DNA of 64,000 nucleotides, from NCBI RefSeq assembly GCF_000371925.1, contig NZ_AQVE01000006.1:62001-126000 (forward strand). The letters run 5' to 3'. How positions within the stretch are numbered: position 1 is the stretch's first letter; each line of letters opens with the position of its first letter. Below, in pieces: positions 19,201 through 28,301 of the stretch. The notes below the pieces were generated by a model. The model worked only from the letters and a program-made list of their open reading frames with translations. It was not told where the DNA came from and searched no databases. Origin of the DNA: Thiolinea disciformis DSM 14473 (lineage in GTDB: Bacteria; Pseudomonadota; Gammaproteobacteria; Thiotrichales; Thiotrichaceae). Both the position numbers and the translations under genes were made by a program.

Positions 19201-19263
19201 GTAACAATTGCGGATAGTGTGTTCTATGACACAGCCAAGGAGAAGCTTGATGGCGAAGTTTGA
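16255..19263 (+). CDS. soxA: Sarcosine oxidase subunit alpha
   Basis: The 1002-residue large subunit begins with a ferredoxin-like domain (YAYAGDTLASALLANGIDVV, GRSFKYGRKRGILAAG). A Rossmann NAD-binding fold begins near residue 170 (VAVVGGGAAGLSAALTAA). The C-terminal third resembles the glycine cleavage T protein and binds THF (GKIDIQGPDVREFLARVYTN, MRISFSGELSYEINVP). It supplies NAD and THF sites, so the sarcosine methyl group leaves as 5,10-methylene-THF. The length is as usual for the family. The soxG start lies inside its end with a 14-base overlap. The name must not be confused with the sulfur-oxidation SoxA. Confidence 0.95.
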   Translation: MKRLAPQAHERIDRSKTYQFTWQGESYYAYAGDTLASALLANGIDVVGRSFKYGRKRGILAAGVEEPNALVTLESGGYEVPNARATEIELYDQLNAKAASGIPSLRFDLRAALKPFHKFMVAGFYYKTFKWPQKLWPHYEHYLRQLAGFSEVPQQADAEHYDHQYQFVDVAVVGGGAAGLSAALTAAQSGASVLVIDERAELGGELSSEFASSAEAQQWFSSTKQALEQMPNVRILKRSTAFALHDFNLLLVIERRQDHVSLKQRNEKQSRQRQHRVRAKQVILATGSHERPLLFANNDLPGVLMASAMRRYLNEFAVLCGDKPVLAGNNDSIYALAEDLVKRAGVKPVVLDMRVGYDASRLIAAGIDVRQGYTILKASGSNRVEQVSIAKVYYDGKLWSASAATETLDCDVVATSGGFNPLVHLDCHTGSKPLFSNALQAFLPACDKPARISAGSVNGHSDWQACVQDGAYAAHQILGRLEKSVAPTTVKPELKLLNVAPFFCPTHQRNKIFIDMQNDVKASDIELAIRENYRSIEHIKRYTAMGFGTDQGKIGNVLGIALAAQLLNRSIPEVGTTTFRPMYTPVTMGALAGEEVGLLFDPQRFTPIHASHVARGAEFEVVGQWMRPWYFPKAIEHLYDAQSAEDLHTAVQRECLAVRNSVGVMDASTLGKIDIQGPDVREFLARVYTNAWAKLAPGKCRYGVMCDENGMIIDDGVTACLSDTHFVMTTTTGGAARIYNHLETWLQTEWPALKVYLTSVTDHWSTTAIVGPKARRVIEKLCSDIDFNAKAFPFMDWREGTVAGVPARVMRISFSGELSYEINVPANYGRYIWEQVMEAGKEFDITPYGTETMHVLRAEKGYIIVGQDTDGSLSPYDANMGWAVSLTKPYPFLGQRALTRSDTVRTDRKQLVGLLPHDAQKVLPEGTQLVNAIEDKAMIGHVTSSYLSPILGRSIAMAVVKAGLSRMGNTIYAKTVGGETIPVTIADSVFYDTAKEKLDGEV

Positions 19264-19822
19264 ACCTCAATTTGCCACTGCTTTAGAGCAGCAGGATTTT
19301 AATCGCTTAAATAGTGCTGCTTTCAAAGTACAAGAGCTGCGTGATTATGGCTATGTGGTCTTGCGAGTCGATGCCAACACTGAAGGTGCAGCGCATGCTT
19401 TGGCAAAGCTAGATATTAGTGTGCCTGAGCCTTTAACGATGACAGGCTCTTTGGATTCACACTTAGTGAAGTGGATTGGCCCAAGCGAATATGGCATTAC
19501 TTTGCCCTTGGCTCAGAAAGATGCGTTCATAAAAGCGGCTAAGGAAGCCTTACAAGGCGTGTTTGCCGCTGTGGTGGATAATTCGGGTGGCTATAGCTTT
19601 TTGCACATTTCGGGTACACAACGCTATGAGGTCTTGAGTAAGCTGGCACTTTACGATTTACGTGGCCAACTCCCGTTGGGAAAAGTGGTTTCAACGATTG
19701 CAGCCAAGTCGGGCGTGATTGTGTATCGCGTGGAAGAAGAGAGTTTAAGGTTAATGGTGCGCTGGTCGTTTGCACAGCATTTCTGGAATGCGCTCGTTAA
19801 AGCTTCGGAAGAATATCGTTAA
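19250..19822 (+). CDS. soxG: Sarcosine oxidase subunit gamma
   Basis: A 190-residue gamma subunit with a GcvT-like fold (YGITLPLAQKDAFIKAAKEAL, GGYSFLHISGTQRYEVLSKLALYDL, VYRVEEESLRLMVRWSFAQHFWNAL). It completes the heterotetramer encoded by soxBDAG. The start at ATG 19250 is chosen because AAGGAG (19237-19242) precedes it by seven bases; the longer reading from 19208 would run far into soxA. A terminator follows. Confidence 0.92.
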   Translation: MAKFEPQFATALEQQDFNRLNSAAFKVQELRDYGYVVLRVDANTEGAAHALAKLDISVPEPLTMTGSLDSHLVKWIGPSEYGITLPLAQKDAFIKAAKEALQGVFAAVVDNSGGYSFLHISGTQRYEVLSKLALYDLRGQLPLGKVVSTIAAKSGVIVYRVEEESLRLMVRWSFAQHFWNALVKASEEYR

Positions 19823-19858
19823 TTATTTCAATGACTTAAGCAAAGAAAAGTACATTAG

Positions 19859-19891
19859 AAAGAGAAAAATTATTAGTTTTTCTCTTTTTTT
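19859..19891 (+). terminator. Terminator after soxBDAG
   Basis: AGAGAAAAA (19861-19869) pairs with TTTTTCTCT (19877-19885) around a seven-base loop and a T run follows. It ends the sarcosine oxidase transcript before the bet operon. Confidence 0.7.
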
Positions 19892-19920
19892 ATAAGAAAG
19901 TGTTTGTTTTGGCTTAGCTT

Positions 19921-19946
19921 TTTAATTAAATTACTATTTAATTAAA
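19921..19946. promoter_or_regulatory. Candidate BetI operator
   Basis: TTTAATTAAAT-TACT-ATTTAATTAAA is a perfect 11-bp inverted repeat with a 4-base spacer, centred about 40 bases before the betI start. BetI-type repressors usually control their own gene and the bet genes from such an AT-rich palindrome. It differs from the two GACT palindromes near soxB, in keeping with a second regulator. Confidence 0.65.
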
Positions 19947-19972
19947 CAGCCCTTTAATGAAAGGATGTGCTA

Positions 19973-20623
19973 ATGCCTAAACTAGGTATGGCTGAAATCC
20001 GTAAGCCCCAACTCATTGAAGCAACGCTCTGTGCGATCGAAACAGTGGGATTGACCAAGGCCAATGTGCAAGTCATTAGCCAATTGGCAGGGGTAACACC
20101 GGCGATCATTAACCATTACTTCGGTAGTAAAGATGATCTGCTGAAAGCCACCATGCGCAGTATCCTAGTGAAGCTTGGGCAAGAGGTAAGGGAGCAACTG
20201 CAATCTTATCATCCTGATGATGTCATAGGTCGTATCAAAGCCATTGTCGGTGGCAACTTTAGTCCTTCCCAAACCAATGCTGCGGTTACCAAAACATGGC
20301 TAGCATTTTGGGCGCAGTCGATGCACCAGCCAGCCTTGGCGCGTTTGCAGCGCGTCAATGAACGGCGTCTACTTTCCAATTTACGTTTTGAGCTAAATAA
20401 AATTCTCCCGCCTCACCAAGCTGCTTTAGTGGCACAAGGCATTGCTGCCTTAATTGATGGTATTTGGTTGCGTGGTGCACTCAGTGAGGGCGGCATTAAT
20501 GTCGAACCGGCTAAAGCCTTGATTGACGACTATTTGCGTCTGCAATTACCGGCTGAATTATTTGTCTTGCATCATCATTATCAAACCCTTTCCGCTCCTG
20601 TACAGGATGATCTTCCATGCTGA
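19973..20623 (+). CDS. betI: BetI-type transcriptional repressor
   Basis: The 216 residues start [19 protein letters not shown], the characteristic BetI opening, with a TetR helix-turn-helix around residues 26-55 ([23 protein letters not shown]) and a family-like [16 protein letters not shown] near the end. BetI represses choline-to-betaine genes and releases DNA when choline is present. The start at 19973 follows AAGGA by seven bases and gives the standard N-terminus; an upstream GTG (19967) is less likely. Its end overlaps betB by seven bases, so the regulator leads the bet operon. Confidence 0.93.
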   Translation: MPKLGMAEIRKPQLIEATLCAIETVGLTKANVQVISQLAGVTPAIINHYFGSKDDLLKATMRSILVKLGQEVREQLQSYHPDDVIGRIKAIVGGNFSPSQTNAAVTKTWLAFWAQSMHQPALARLQRVNERRLLSNLRFELNKILPPHQAALVAQGIAALIDGIWLRGALSEGGINVEPAKALIDDYLRLQLPAELFVLHHHYQTLSAPVQDDLPC

Positions 20624-22074
20624 TTAAACCCTATATTCATGGACAATATCGTGACGCAAACTCTGGTAAAACCTTTCTCAGCAATAATCCTGCGAATGGT
20701 GAGGTGTTGGCTGAGATTCAACAAGCCAGCTTAGATGATGTTAATGCTGCTATTGAATCGGCCAAGCAAGGCCAAGCGGAATGGGCAGCGATGAGTGGTG
20801 CTGCACGTGGCAAAATCTTATTAAAAGCAGCGCAATTATTACGTGAACGTAATGAGGCGTTGGCTCGCTTGGAAGTGCAGGATACCGGCAAGCCATTACA
20901 AGAAGCGATGGCGGTCGATATTATTACGGGCGCGGAGGTCATTGAGTACTATGCAGGTTTAGCGGCTGCTTTGCAGGGCGTCTATCAAACCTTAAACCCT
21001 CAACAATTTTATTTTACTCGCCGTGAACCACTGGGGGTTTGTGCAGGGATTGGCGCGTGGAATTATCCGATTCAAATTGCCTGCTGGAAGTCTGCCCCAG
21101 CCTTAGCAGCCGGTAATGCAATGATTTTTAAGCCTTCCGAAGAAACACCCTTGTCGGTGATGAAACTGGCCGAGATTTATACTGAAGCCGGTTTGCCGCA
21201 GGGTGTATTTAATGTTGTACAAGGGGATGCCAAAGTCGGGCAAATGCTCACCGGACACCCTGAAATTGCTAAAGTCTCTTTCACGGGTGAATCCGGCACG
21301 GGCAAAAAGGTCATGAGCGCCTGCGCGGGTACTTTAAAGTCAGTGACCATGGAATTAGGTGGAAAATCACCTTTAATTATTTTTGATGATTGTCCGTTGG
21401 AACGCGCGGTCTCGGGCGCAATGCTTGCCAATTTTTATACGCAAGGGGAAGTTTGTACCCACGGTACGCGCGTGTTTGTGCAGGATGCGATTTATGAGGC
21501 GTTTTGCGAGCGTCTCAAAGAACGCACCAGCAAGTTGCGTATCGGTGACCCCCTTGATCTCACGACTCAGGTGGGAGCGCTAGTTTCTAAGCAGCATTTG
21601 GAAAAAGTACTGTCGTATATTGAAGCGGGTAAGCAGTCTGGCGCTAAGCTTTTGTGTGGTGGAAAACGTGCGAGTGGAGCAGGTTTAGAGCGTGGCAATT
21701 TTGTAGAACCTACCGTTTTTATTGATTGCCAAGATGACATGATCCAAGTCACGGATGAAATCTTTGGGCCGGTCATGTCAGTCTTACGTTTTACCAGCGA
21801 AGAAGAGGTTATACAGCGCGCTAATAACACGCCCTATGGTTTGGCTGCGGGTGTATTTACCCAAGATTTAAGCCGTGCGCATCGGGTCATTAACCAACTT
21901 CAAGCCGGTATTTGTTGGATGAATACTTGGGGCGCTTCGCCAGCAGAGATGCCAGTGGGGGGCTATAAAGAGTCGGGGATTGGGCGCGAAAATGGCATAG
22001 AAAGCTTCTATCAATACACCCAAACCAAAGCGGTCTATGTGGAGTTAGGTGAGTTGGTGAGTCCTTATGAATAA
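20617..22074 (+). CDS. betB: Betaine aldehyde dehydrogenase
   Basis: The 485-residue aldehyde dehydrogenase has the NAD site [11 protein letters not shown], the general-base segment [14 protein letters not shown] and catalytic Cys280 in [16 protein letters not shown], a context typical of BetB. It oxidises betaine aldehyde to glycine betaine with NAD in the cytoplasm. The start overlaps betI by seven bases and the end overlaps betA by eight, so betI-betB-betA are translated as one coupled unit. Length is as expected for the family. Confidence 0.95.
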   Translation: MLIKPYIHGQYRDANSGKTFLSNNPANGEVLAEIQQASLDDVNAAIESAKQGQAEWAAMSGAARGKILLKAAQLLRERNEALARLEVQDTGKPLQEAMAVDIITGAEVIEYYAGLAAALQGVYQTLNPQQFYFTRREPLGVCAGIGAWNYPIQIACWKSAPALAAGNAMIFKPSEETPLSVMKLAEIYTEAGLPQGVFNVVQGDAKVGQMLTGHPEIAKVSFTGESGTGKKVMSACAGTLKSVTMELGGKSPLIIFDDCPLERAVSGAMLANFYTQGEVCTHGTRVFVQDAIYEAFCERLKERTSKLRIGDPLDLTTQVGALVSKQHLEKVLSYIEAGKQSGAKLLCGGKRASGAGLERGNFVEPTVFIDCQDDMIQVTDEIFGPVMSVLRFTSEEEVIQRANNTPYGLAAGVFTQDLSRAHRVINQLQAGICWMNTWGASPAEMPVGGYKESGIGRENGIESFYQYTQTKAVYVELGELVSPYE

Positions 22075-23734
22075 AGCTCATTATGATTATATTATCGTTG
22101 GTGCTGGCTCGGCGGGCTGTGTCTTAGCTAATCGTTTGACCGAAAGCGGTGAGTATAAGGTGCTGCTCTTAGAAATGGGCGGTAGCGATAAACATATCTT
22201 TATCCAAATGCCGACAGCACTCTCTTATCCGATGAGTATGGAGCGTTTTGCGTGGCAGTTTCATACTGAGCGTGAACCAGGACTGGATGGGCGCTCCTTG
22301 CATTGTCCGCGCGGTAAAGTATTGGGTGGCGGCTCCTCGATTAATGGCATGGTGTATGTGCGTGGTCATGCGCGGGATTTCGATGAGTGGGAAAGTTTAG
22401 GGGCGAAATCATGGTCTTATCAAGATTGTCTACCGTATTTTCGGCGTGCTGAAACATGGCAGGACGGTGCAGATGCTTATCGTGGGGCTGAGGGGCCTTT
22501 ATACACCTGTGGCGGTAATAATATGCGCCTCAATCCCTTGTATCGTGCGTTTATCGATGCTGGGATCAATGCAGGTTACCCCGAAAGTAAAGATGTGAAT
22601 GGTTATCAGCAAGAAGGCTTTGGCCCGATGCAGATGACTGTGAAAAATGGAGTACGTTGTTCGACCAGTTTGGCTTATTTAAAACCCGCGTTGGAGCGTC
22701 CGAATCTGAGCGTGAAAACCGGTGTTTTGGTGCACAAGGTAATGTTAGAAAAGCGCAAGGCTATTGGCATTGAATACGAAATCGCGGGGCAATTAGAGCA
22801 GGTTTATTGTAATGCCGAAGTGATTATGGCAGCCGGTTCTATTGGCTCACCCACTATCTTGGAGCGCTCAGGCATCGGCAAAGCTGAAGCGCTTAGTCAA
22901 GCTGGTATTAAAGTGGCACATGCTTTAGAAGGTGTCGGGGAAAATCTTCAAGATCATATTGAGGTTTATTTTCAAATTCGCTGCTCGCAACCGATTACCT
23001 TGAATAGCCAATTAGATTGGTTTCATAAGGGGTTAATCGGAGCGCGTTGGTTATTGTTCAAAGATGGTTTAGGGGCAACGAACCATTTTGAATCCTGTGC
23101 CTTTATTCGTTCGCGCGCGGGTTTGGAATGGCCTGATATTCAGTACCATTTTTTGCCAGCCGCAATGCGCTATGACGGAAAAGCGGCATTTGAAGGGCAC
23201 GGCTTCCAAGTTCATGTAGGCCCTAATAAGCCGAAAAGCCGTGGTTTTGTGCATGTTCGATCCCATGATCCTAAGCAAGCGCCCAGAATCTTATTTAATT
23301 ACCTTCAGGATAAACAAGATCGCGTGGATTGGCGGGCTTGCATTCGTTTGACCCGTGAAATCTTAAAGCAGCCTGCGCTGGCTGACTATTATATGGATGA
23401 AATTCAACCAAGCGATAAAGTGCAAACGGATGCTGAAATTGATGCTTGGGTGCGTAGTCATGTCGAAAGTGCTTATCATCCGGCTGGCAGTTGTCGCATG
23501 GGTGCGACAGATGACGCCTTGGCGGTTGTCGATCCTGAGTGCAAGGTACGCGGTATAGCGCAATTGCGCGTGGTTGATTCGTCAATTTTCCCGACACTGA
23601 CCAATGGAAACCTGAATGCGCCAACGATAATGGTGGCGGAGAAAGCGGCTGATTTGATTTTAGGTCATACTGCCTTGGCGAAAGCGAATGCGCCGGTTTG
23701 GATTAATCCTAACTATCTGACGAGTCAGCGTTAG
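22067..23734 (+). CDS. betA: Choline dehydrogenase
   Basis: A 555-residue GMC oxidoreductase with the FAD motif [17 protein letters not shown] at the N-terminus, the GMC signature [20 protein letters not shown], and the C-terminal active-site region [10 protein letters not shown] with His471 and [13 protein letters not shown]. Sequence and setting fit BetA, the membrane-associated flavoenzyme that oxidises choline to betaine aldehyde and feeds electrons to the respiratory chain. It overlaps betB by eight bases. The choline importer genes follow 70 bases later. Confidence 0.96.
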   Translation: MNKAHYDYIIVGAGSAGCVLANRLTESGEYKVLLLEMGGSDKHIFIQMPTALSYPMSMERFAWQFHTEREPGLDGRSLHCPRGKVLGGGSSINGMVYVRGHARDFDEWESLGAKSWSYQDCLPYFRRAETWQDGADAYRGAEGPLYTCGGNNMRLNPLYRAFIDAGINAGYPESKDVNGYQQEGFGPMQMTVKNGVRCSTSLAYLKPALERPNLSVKTGVLVHKVMLEKRKAIGIEYEIAGQLEQVYCNAEVIMAAGSIGSPTILERSGIGKAEALSQAGIKVAHALEGVGENLQDHIEVYFQIRCSQPITLNSQLDWFHKGLIGARWLLFKDGLGATNHFESCAFIRSRAGLEWPDIQYHFLPAAMRYDGKAAFEGHGFQVHVGPNKPKSRGFVHVRSHDPKQAPRILFNYLQDKQDRVDWRACIRLTREILKQPALADYYMDEIQPSDKVQTDAEIDAWVRSHVESAYHPAGSCRMGATDDALAVVDPECKVRGIAQLRVVDSSIFPTLTNGNLNAPTIMVAEKAADLILGHTALAKANAPVWINPNYLTSQR

Positions 23735-23804
23735 TCATGGATTAGGGCTTTAAAAACTTCCTGTGCTAGCAGGATTAATGAAGAGTATCTTGGAGGAGAG
23801 AATC

Positions 23805-24752
23805 ATGTTGAACTTAAAAAAATTATCGATGGCCGTAGTCTTAAGTACGGCTCTGTGGGGCATGAGTGTGCAAGCGGCTGAGCCAGAATCTTGCACTAAA
23901 GTACGTTTTGCCGATGTGGGTTGGACGGATATTACTGCCACGACCGCCTTGGCCTCCACTATTTTGAAAGCCTTAGGTTATGAACCTAGCTCACAAGTCC
24001 TGTCTGTGCCTGTGACCTATGCCAGTTTAAAAAATAAAGACATTGATGTGTTTTTAGGAAACTGGATGCCGACCATGAAGGCGGATGTGCAACCTTATCT
24101 CGATGACAAAACGGTCGAATCTTTAGGTGTCAATTTAGAGGGTGCTAAATATACCTTAGCGGTTCCTAAATACCTTGCCGATGAAGGCTTAAAAACCTTT
24201 GATGATATTATCAAATTCAAAGATAAATTAAGCGGTGAAATCTATGGCATTGAGCCGGGCAATGATGGCAATCGTTTAATTCAAGGCATGATTGATGGGG
24301 ACAAATTTGGGCTGAAGTCATTCAAACTGGTCGAATCCTCCGAACAAGGTATGTTAGCGCAAGTGGAGCGTGCCACGAAGCGTAAAGAGGGTGTGCTGTT
24401 TTTAGGTTGGGAACCCCATCCGATGAATACCAAGTTTGAGCTGGTGTATTTGGAAGGTGGTGATGAGGTATTCGGCCCCAATTTAGGTGGTGCAACGATC
24501 TATACCAATGTACGTGCTGGCTATGTGAGTGAGTGCCCCAATGTTGGCAAATTCATTAGTAACCTGAAGTTTACCCTGCCGATGGAAAACCAGATCATGG
24601 GGGCGATTTTAAATGATAAACAAGACGCCAATGATGCAGCAAAAGCATGGTTAAAAAGCAATGCAGATGCCATGAAACCTTGGTTGGAAGGGGTCACCAC
24701 AAAAGACGGTAAGGATGCGCTGGAGGCTGTTAAGCAAGCATTGTCTAACTAA
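23805..24752 (+). CDS. choX: Choline ABC transporter substrate-binding protein
   Basis: A 315-residue periplasmic binding protein of the OpuAC family. The signal peptide spans about residues 1-25 (KLSMAVVLSTALWGMSVQAA). The mature part has VRFADVGWTDITATTALAS, DVFLGNWMPTM and FLGWEPHPMN, where aromatic residues form the cage for a quaternary amine. The context of betBA and a ProU-like permease points to choline. I start at 23805 because GGAGGAGAG lies just before it; the earlier ATG would add a non-signal extension. First of three importer genes. Confidence 0.92.
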   Translation: MLNLKKLSMAVVLSTALWGMSVQAAEPESCTKVRFADVGWTDITATTALASTILKALGYEPSSQVLSVPVTYASLKNKDIDVFLGNWMPTMKADVQPYLDDKTVESLGVNLEGAKYTLAVPKYLADEGLKTFDDIIKFKDKLSGEIYGIEPGNDGNRLIQGMIDGDKFGLKSFKLVESSEQGMLAQVERATKRKEGVLFLGWEPHPMNTKFELVYLEGGDEVFGPNLGGATIYTNVRAGYVSECPNVGKFISNLKFTLPMENQIMGAILNDKQDANDAAKAWLKSNADAMKPWLEGVTTKDGKDALEAVKQALSN

Positions 24753-24770
24753 ATGAGAGGGTAGCGTGAT

Positions 24771-25619
24771 ATGGACTGGCTCACTGAACATAAACTGCCC
24801 ATCGGCAAATGGCTAGGCAAAGGTGTCGATTATTTAAACCAGTATGCCTCCGGTTTTTTTGATGCCTTGTCGCTGGTACTGGAAACCATCCTGAATGGAA
24901 CGACCAAGGCCTTATTAATGATTCCCGCTTGGTTACTCATTGCTTTGGTGGCAGGTTTGGCGTGGTGGTTACATCGCAGTAAAGGTTTAGTCGTTTTTGT
25001 GGTCTTATCGCTCTTATTAATAGTGAATATGGGCTATTGGCAAGAGACCATCGAGACCTTGGTGCTGGTCATATATGCTACCTTTTTCTGTATGCTAATC
25101 GGTGTACCGCTCGGTATTGCAGCGGCACACCGACCTTGGCTGTATACGATTTTGCGTCCTATTCTGGATTTGATGCAGACTATTCCGACCTTTGTGTATC
25201 TGATTCCCACCTTGATTTTATTTGGTTTAGGCGTAGTGCCAGGGCTCATCTCTACCATTATTTTCGCATTGGCTGCACCAGTTCGCTTAACGTGGTTGGG
25301 CGTCTCCAATGTGCCTCTGACGTTGATTGAGGCAGGAAAATCCTTTGGTTGTTCGCCGCGTCAATTATTGTGGCGTATTGAATTGCCCCATGCGATGCCA
25401 ACCATCATGGCAGGTCTGACCCAATGTATCATGCTCTCTTTGTCAATGGTGGTGATTGCTGCACTGGTGGGAGCGGATGGTTTAGGTAAGCCTGTGGTGC
25501 GTGCGTTGAACACGGTTAATATTGAAAAAGGTTTTGAGGCAGGTTTGGCGATTGTGATTTTAGCGATTTTATTAGATCGCATTTTTAAACAACCTAGCAA
25601 ACCCGCTGTAGGAGTCTAA
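24771..25619 (+). CDS. choW: Choline ABC transporter permease
   Basis: The 282-residue inner-membrane protein has six or seven hydrophobic segments and the cytoplasmic loop typical of ProW-type permeases (VPLTLIEAGKSFGCSPRQLLWRIELP), the EAA motif that docks the ATPase. The N-terminal WLTEHKLPIGKWL segment and the PILDLMQTIPTFVYLIP region are characteristic of quaternary-amine permeases. It lies 18 bases after choX and three bases before choV, and should form the membrane channel for choline uptake. Confidence 0.93.
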   Translation: MDWLTEHKLPIGKWLGKGVDYLNQYASGFFDALSLVLETILNGTTKALLMIPAWLLIALVAGLAWWLHRSKGLVVFVVLSLLLIVNMGYWQETIETLVLVIYATFFCMLIGVPLGIAAAHRPWLYTILRPILDLMQTIPTFVYLIPTLILFGLGVVPGLISTIIFALAAPVRLTWLGVSNVPLTLIEAGKSFGCSPRQLLWRIELPHAMPTIMAGLTQCIMLSLSMVVIAALVGADGLGKPVVRALNTVNIEKGFEAGLAIVILAILLDRIFKQPSKPAVGV

Positions 25620-25622
25620 AAT

Positions 25623-26765
25623 ATGGCAGCCGTAGAGTTTCGACACGTCGATGTCATGTTTGGCAAAGCCTCCAAACAGTCTTTCGAGTTGCTAGATCAA
25701 GGCAAAACACGTAATGAAATCCTCGCCAAAACGGGTGCAGTCTTAGGGGTGGCTGATGCTAGTTTAGCGGTAGAAGAGGGCACGATTTGTGTATTGATGG
25801 GCTTATCCGGTTCAGGCAAATCCTCGCTGCTGCGCTGTGTCAATGGCTTAAATAAAGTGTCACGCGGCGAATTATTGATTGCGCATAAAGGCGGTTTTGT
25901 AGATATGGCGAAAATATCTGAAAGCCAGCTTTTGGAGTTGCGTCGTGATCGAATTGCCATGGTTTTTCAGCAATTTGGCTTATTACCTTGGTGTAGCGTG
26001 CGTGAAAATGTAGGGTTTGGCCTCGATGTTAAGGGTATACCTAAAGAAGAAATAAAGCGGATTACCGATGAGAAATTGGCCTTAGTGAATCTTTCGGATT
26101 GGGCCGATAAAAAGGTTGATGAATTGTCAGGAGGGATGCAGCAACGGGTGGGCTTGGCGCGGGCTTTTGCCACAGATGCAGATATTTTATTAATGGACGA
26201 GCCATTTTCAGCACTCGATCCCCTTATCCGTGATCGCTTACAAGATGAGCTGTTGGAGCTACAAAAAAGTTTAAAACGTACCATTATTTTTGTGAGCCAT
26301 GATTTGAATGAGGCACTGAAGCTAGGAAATCAGATTGTAATTATGGAAGGTGGACGAATTATTCAAGCAGGCTCAGCACGCGATATTATCTTTAAACCTG
26401 CCAATGAATATGTGCGGCGCTTTGTCGCGAATATTAATCCACTGAATGTTTTATATGCCGGTGTCTTAATGCGCCCCTTGGCGCAATTCACGCGCGAGCA
26501 AAATCAGTTGGTGTTGGATAGCGGTTGGACTTTAAGCCTAGACGCGCAGGGCAAAGTGAGCACCTTGCATCATCAAGGACAGGCGCATGATCTTCACGCG
26601 GTCGATTATGATGTGTGGATGAAAGATGTAGTGGAGATCTGCCAAAATAATGATAAGCCTTTATTAGTGACACAAGCAGGTGAGGTGGTGGGTGTGATTT
26701 GCCACAAAGATATTCTACAAAGTTTATTGCGCCAAGCGGAGCTGAATAGCGATATGCCCATGTAG
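25623..26765 (+). CDS. choV: Choline ABC transporter ATP-binding protein
   Basis: A 380-residue ATPase of the ProV/ChoV kind: Walker A GLSGSGKSS near residue 60, Q-loop VFQQFGLLPW, signature LSGGMQQRVGLARAFA, Walker B ILLMDEPFSALDP and switch His in FVSHDLNEAL. After the nucleotide-binding domain, a C-terminal extension of about 110 residues ends VVGVICHKDILQSLLRQ, resembling a degenerate CBS half as in osmoregulated ProV proteins. It energises choline import with ChoX and ChoW and completes the operon core. Confidence 0.93.
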   Translation: MAAVEFRHVDVMFGKASKQSFELLDQGKTRNEILAKTGAVLGVADASLAVEEGTICVLMGLSGSGKSSLLRCVNGLNKVSRGELLIAHKGGFVDMAKISESQLLELRRDRIAMVFQQFGLLPWCSVRENVGFGLDVKGIPKEEIKRITDEKLALVNLSDWADKKVDELSGGMQQRVGLARAFATDADILLMDEPFSALDPLIRDRLQDELLELQKSLKRTIIFVSHDLNEALKLGNQIVIMEGGRIIQAGSARDIIFKPANEYVRRFVANINPLNVLYAGVLMRPLAQFTREQNQLVLDSGWTLSLDAQGKVSTLHHQGQAHDLHAVDYDVWMKDVVEICQNNDKPLLVTQAGEVVGVICHKDILQSLLRQAELNSDMPM

Positions 26766-26802
26766 TTGCTGGCGTTTATTTTTGCCAAGGATTTAAAAGA
26801 TA

Positions 26803-27507
26803 ATGACTAACGAAAAAGTTGCCATCATTACCGCTGCAGGCAGCGGTATGGGTGCAGCCGCTGCACAGCAATTAAGTAAAGAGGGTTTTAAGGTCGCGAT
26901 TTTGTCGCATTCCGGCAAAGGCGAGGCTTTAGCTAAGCAATTGGGGGGTGTTGGGGTAACGGGTTCTAATCAATCCAATGCTGATTTGCAGCGTTTGGTA
27001 GATACGGTTATGCAGCAATGGGGGCGGATTGATGTATTGGTGAATAGTGCGGGGCATGGGCCGCGCGGGCCAATTCTTTCGTTGACTGATGAAGATTGGC
27101 AACAGGGCATGAGCACTTATTTCCTGAATGTAGTGCGTCCCACTCGTCTAGTTGCACCCATTATGCAGCAGCAAAAATCAGGTGTGATTATCAACATTTC
27201 CTCTTTTGCTGCTTTTGAGCCAGATGCGGCATTTCCGACGTCAGCAGTATTTCGTGCCGGTTTGGCGTCGTTTACTAAATTATTTTCCGACCAATATGCC
27301 GCTGATAATATCCGCATGAATAATGTGCTTCCCGGCTTTATTGATAGTTTTGCCGCTAAGCCTGAAATCGAAAACCGCATTCCTTTAAAGCGTTATGGCA
27401 GTGTACAAGAGGTTGCGGATTTAATTGCCTTCTTGGCCTCGGATAAAGCTGCTTATATCACAGGGCAAAACTGGCGTATTGATGGTGGGATTACTCGCTC
27501 TGTGTAA
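26803..27507 (+). CDS. SDR family protein lacking the usual Tyr-Lys pair
   Basis: The 234-residue Rossmann protein has a variant cofactor loop (TAAGSGMGAAAA), NSAGHG and INISSFAAF as in short-chain dehydrogenases, and GQNWRIDGG near the C-terminus. At the place of the catalytic YxxxK, the sequence reads SAVFRAGL, giving SxxxR. It therefore lacks the classical proton donor and may be a divergent enzyme or a binding protein. It lies 37 bases after choV on the same strand and probably belongs to the choline operon; its substrate is unknown. Confidence 0.8.
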   Translation: MTNEKVAIITAAGSGMGAAAAQQLSKEGFKVAILSHSGKGEALAKQLGGVGVTGSNQSNADLQRLVDTVMQQWGRIDVLVNSAGHGPRGPILSLTDEDWQQGMSTYFLNVVRPTRLVAPIMQQQKSGVIINISSFAAFEPDAAFPTSAVFRAGLASFTKLFSDQYAADNIRMNNVLPGFIDSFAAKPEIENRIPLKRYGSVQEVADLIAFLASDKAAYITGQNWRIDGGITRSV

Positions 27508-27534
27508 AGTGTATAACTGGCATAAAGTGAGAGA

Positions 27535-28179
27535 CTACAATTTCCACCAAGGTTTTTTCACTCGCGTTGAGCCGCTAGGCAATTCAATAAACTTGAGTAG
27601 CTCATCAACACGAAAACGAACCTTGCTTAGCGGATGATCTGGAAACTCCTGATCATATTGCTTGTCTTCAGAAAGATTGCGTAAGCAAGGCCCTTGATAG
27701 GTGGCGAAATAAGGATCTTGCGCCCAAGCCTTTAGGCTTTCAGTTTTTGGATCGAACGTAATCTGTCCCTGTGATAGAAGCCGATTGAGTATCACGTTGT
27801 CTCTGAGACCAGTTAGCTTGCCTTCCTGAGCATGTAGCGTAAACACAAAGGACTTATCCCTTAATGGGATGGCTAGCGATGCTATATAAATCATGCCCGG
27901 TCTAGCTGGATTCATAACTTTACCTACAACTCTTACCAATTTTGTACCTGCTTTCTCTAAAACGTCACATTCCACAATACCCATCTGTTGAAGTGCAAAT
28001 TGATTGCGATAGTAAGTACGTACCGCCATTTCATCGCTTAGTCGCGAATAAAGATCGTGGTCAAAGCCAAGATGATTTAGGACTAATGAGACACCATGAC
28101 CGTCATGCCAGTGCTGTTCACTGGCGTTAGATTCCATGGGAAGCGCCAGCCAAATGTTTCTGTCAATATCTATAGTCAT
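27535..28179 (-). CDS. Conserved hypothetical protein
   Basis: A 214-residue protein without signal peptide or membrane helix. Recognisable stretches are LALPMESNASEQHWHDGHG near the N-terminus, RVVGKVMNPARPGMIYIASLAIPLRD in the middle, and DQEFPDHPLSKVRFRVDELL near the end. I recall similar FPDHPLSR endings in uncharacterised proteins of xanthomonads and pseudomonads, but no function. It is convergent with the SDR gene, 28 bases from its stop, and is separate from the choline operon. Confidence 0.55.
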   Translation of the reverse strand: MTIDIDRNIWLALPMESNASEQHWHDGHGVSLVLNHLGFDHDLYSRLSDEMAVRTYYRNQFALQQMGIVECDVLEKAGTKLVRVVGKVMNPARPGMIYIASLAIPLRDKSFVFTLHAQEGKLTGLRDNVILNRLLSQGQITFDPKTESLKAWAQDPYFATYQGPCLRNLSEDKQYDQEFPDHPLSKVRFRVDELLKFIELPSGSTRVKKPWWKL

Positions 28180-28301
28180 GATTTAGCCTGTCTTAAGTTT
28201 GAAACACTTAACAATTAAATAGGAGTCTAATTCTAGTGGGGAAGAGGCATTTAAAGTCGAAGCAGTTCTCTCCTCACCACTATTCTTAGGCGTGAGCCTA
28301 T

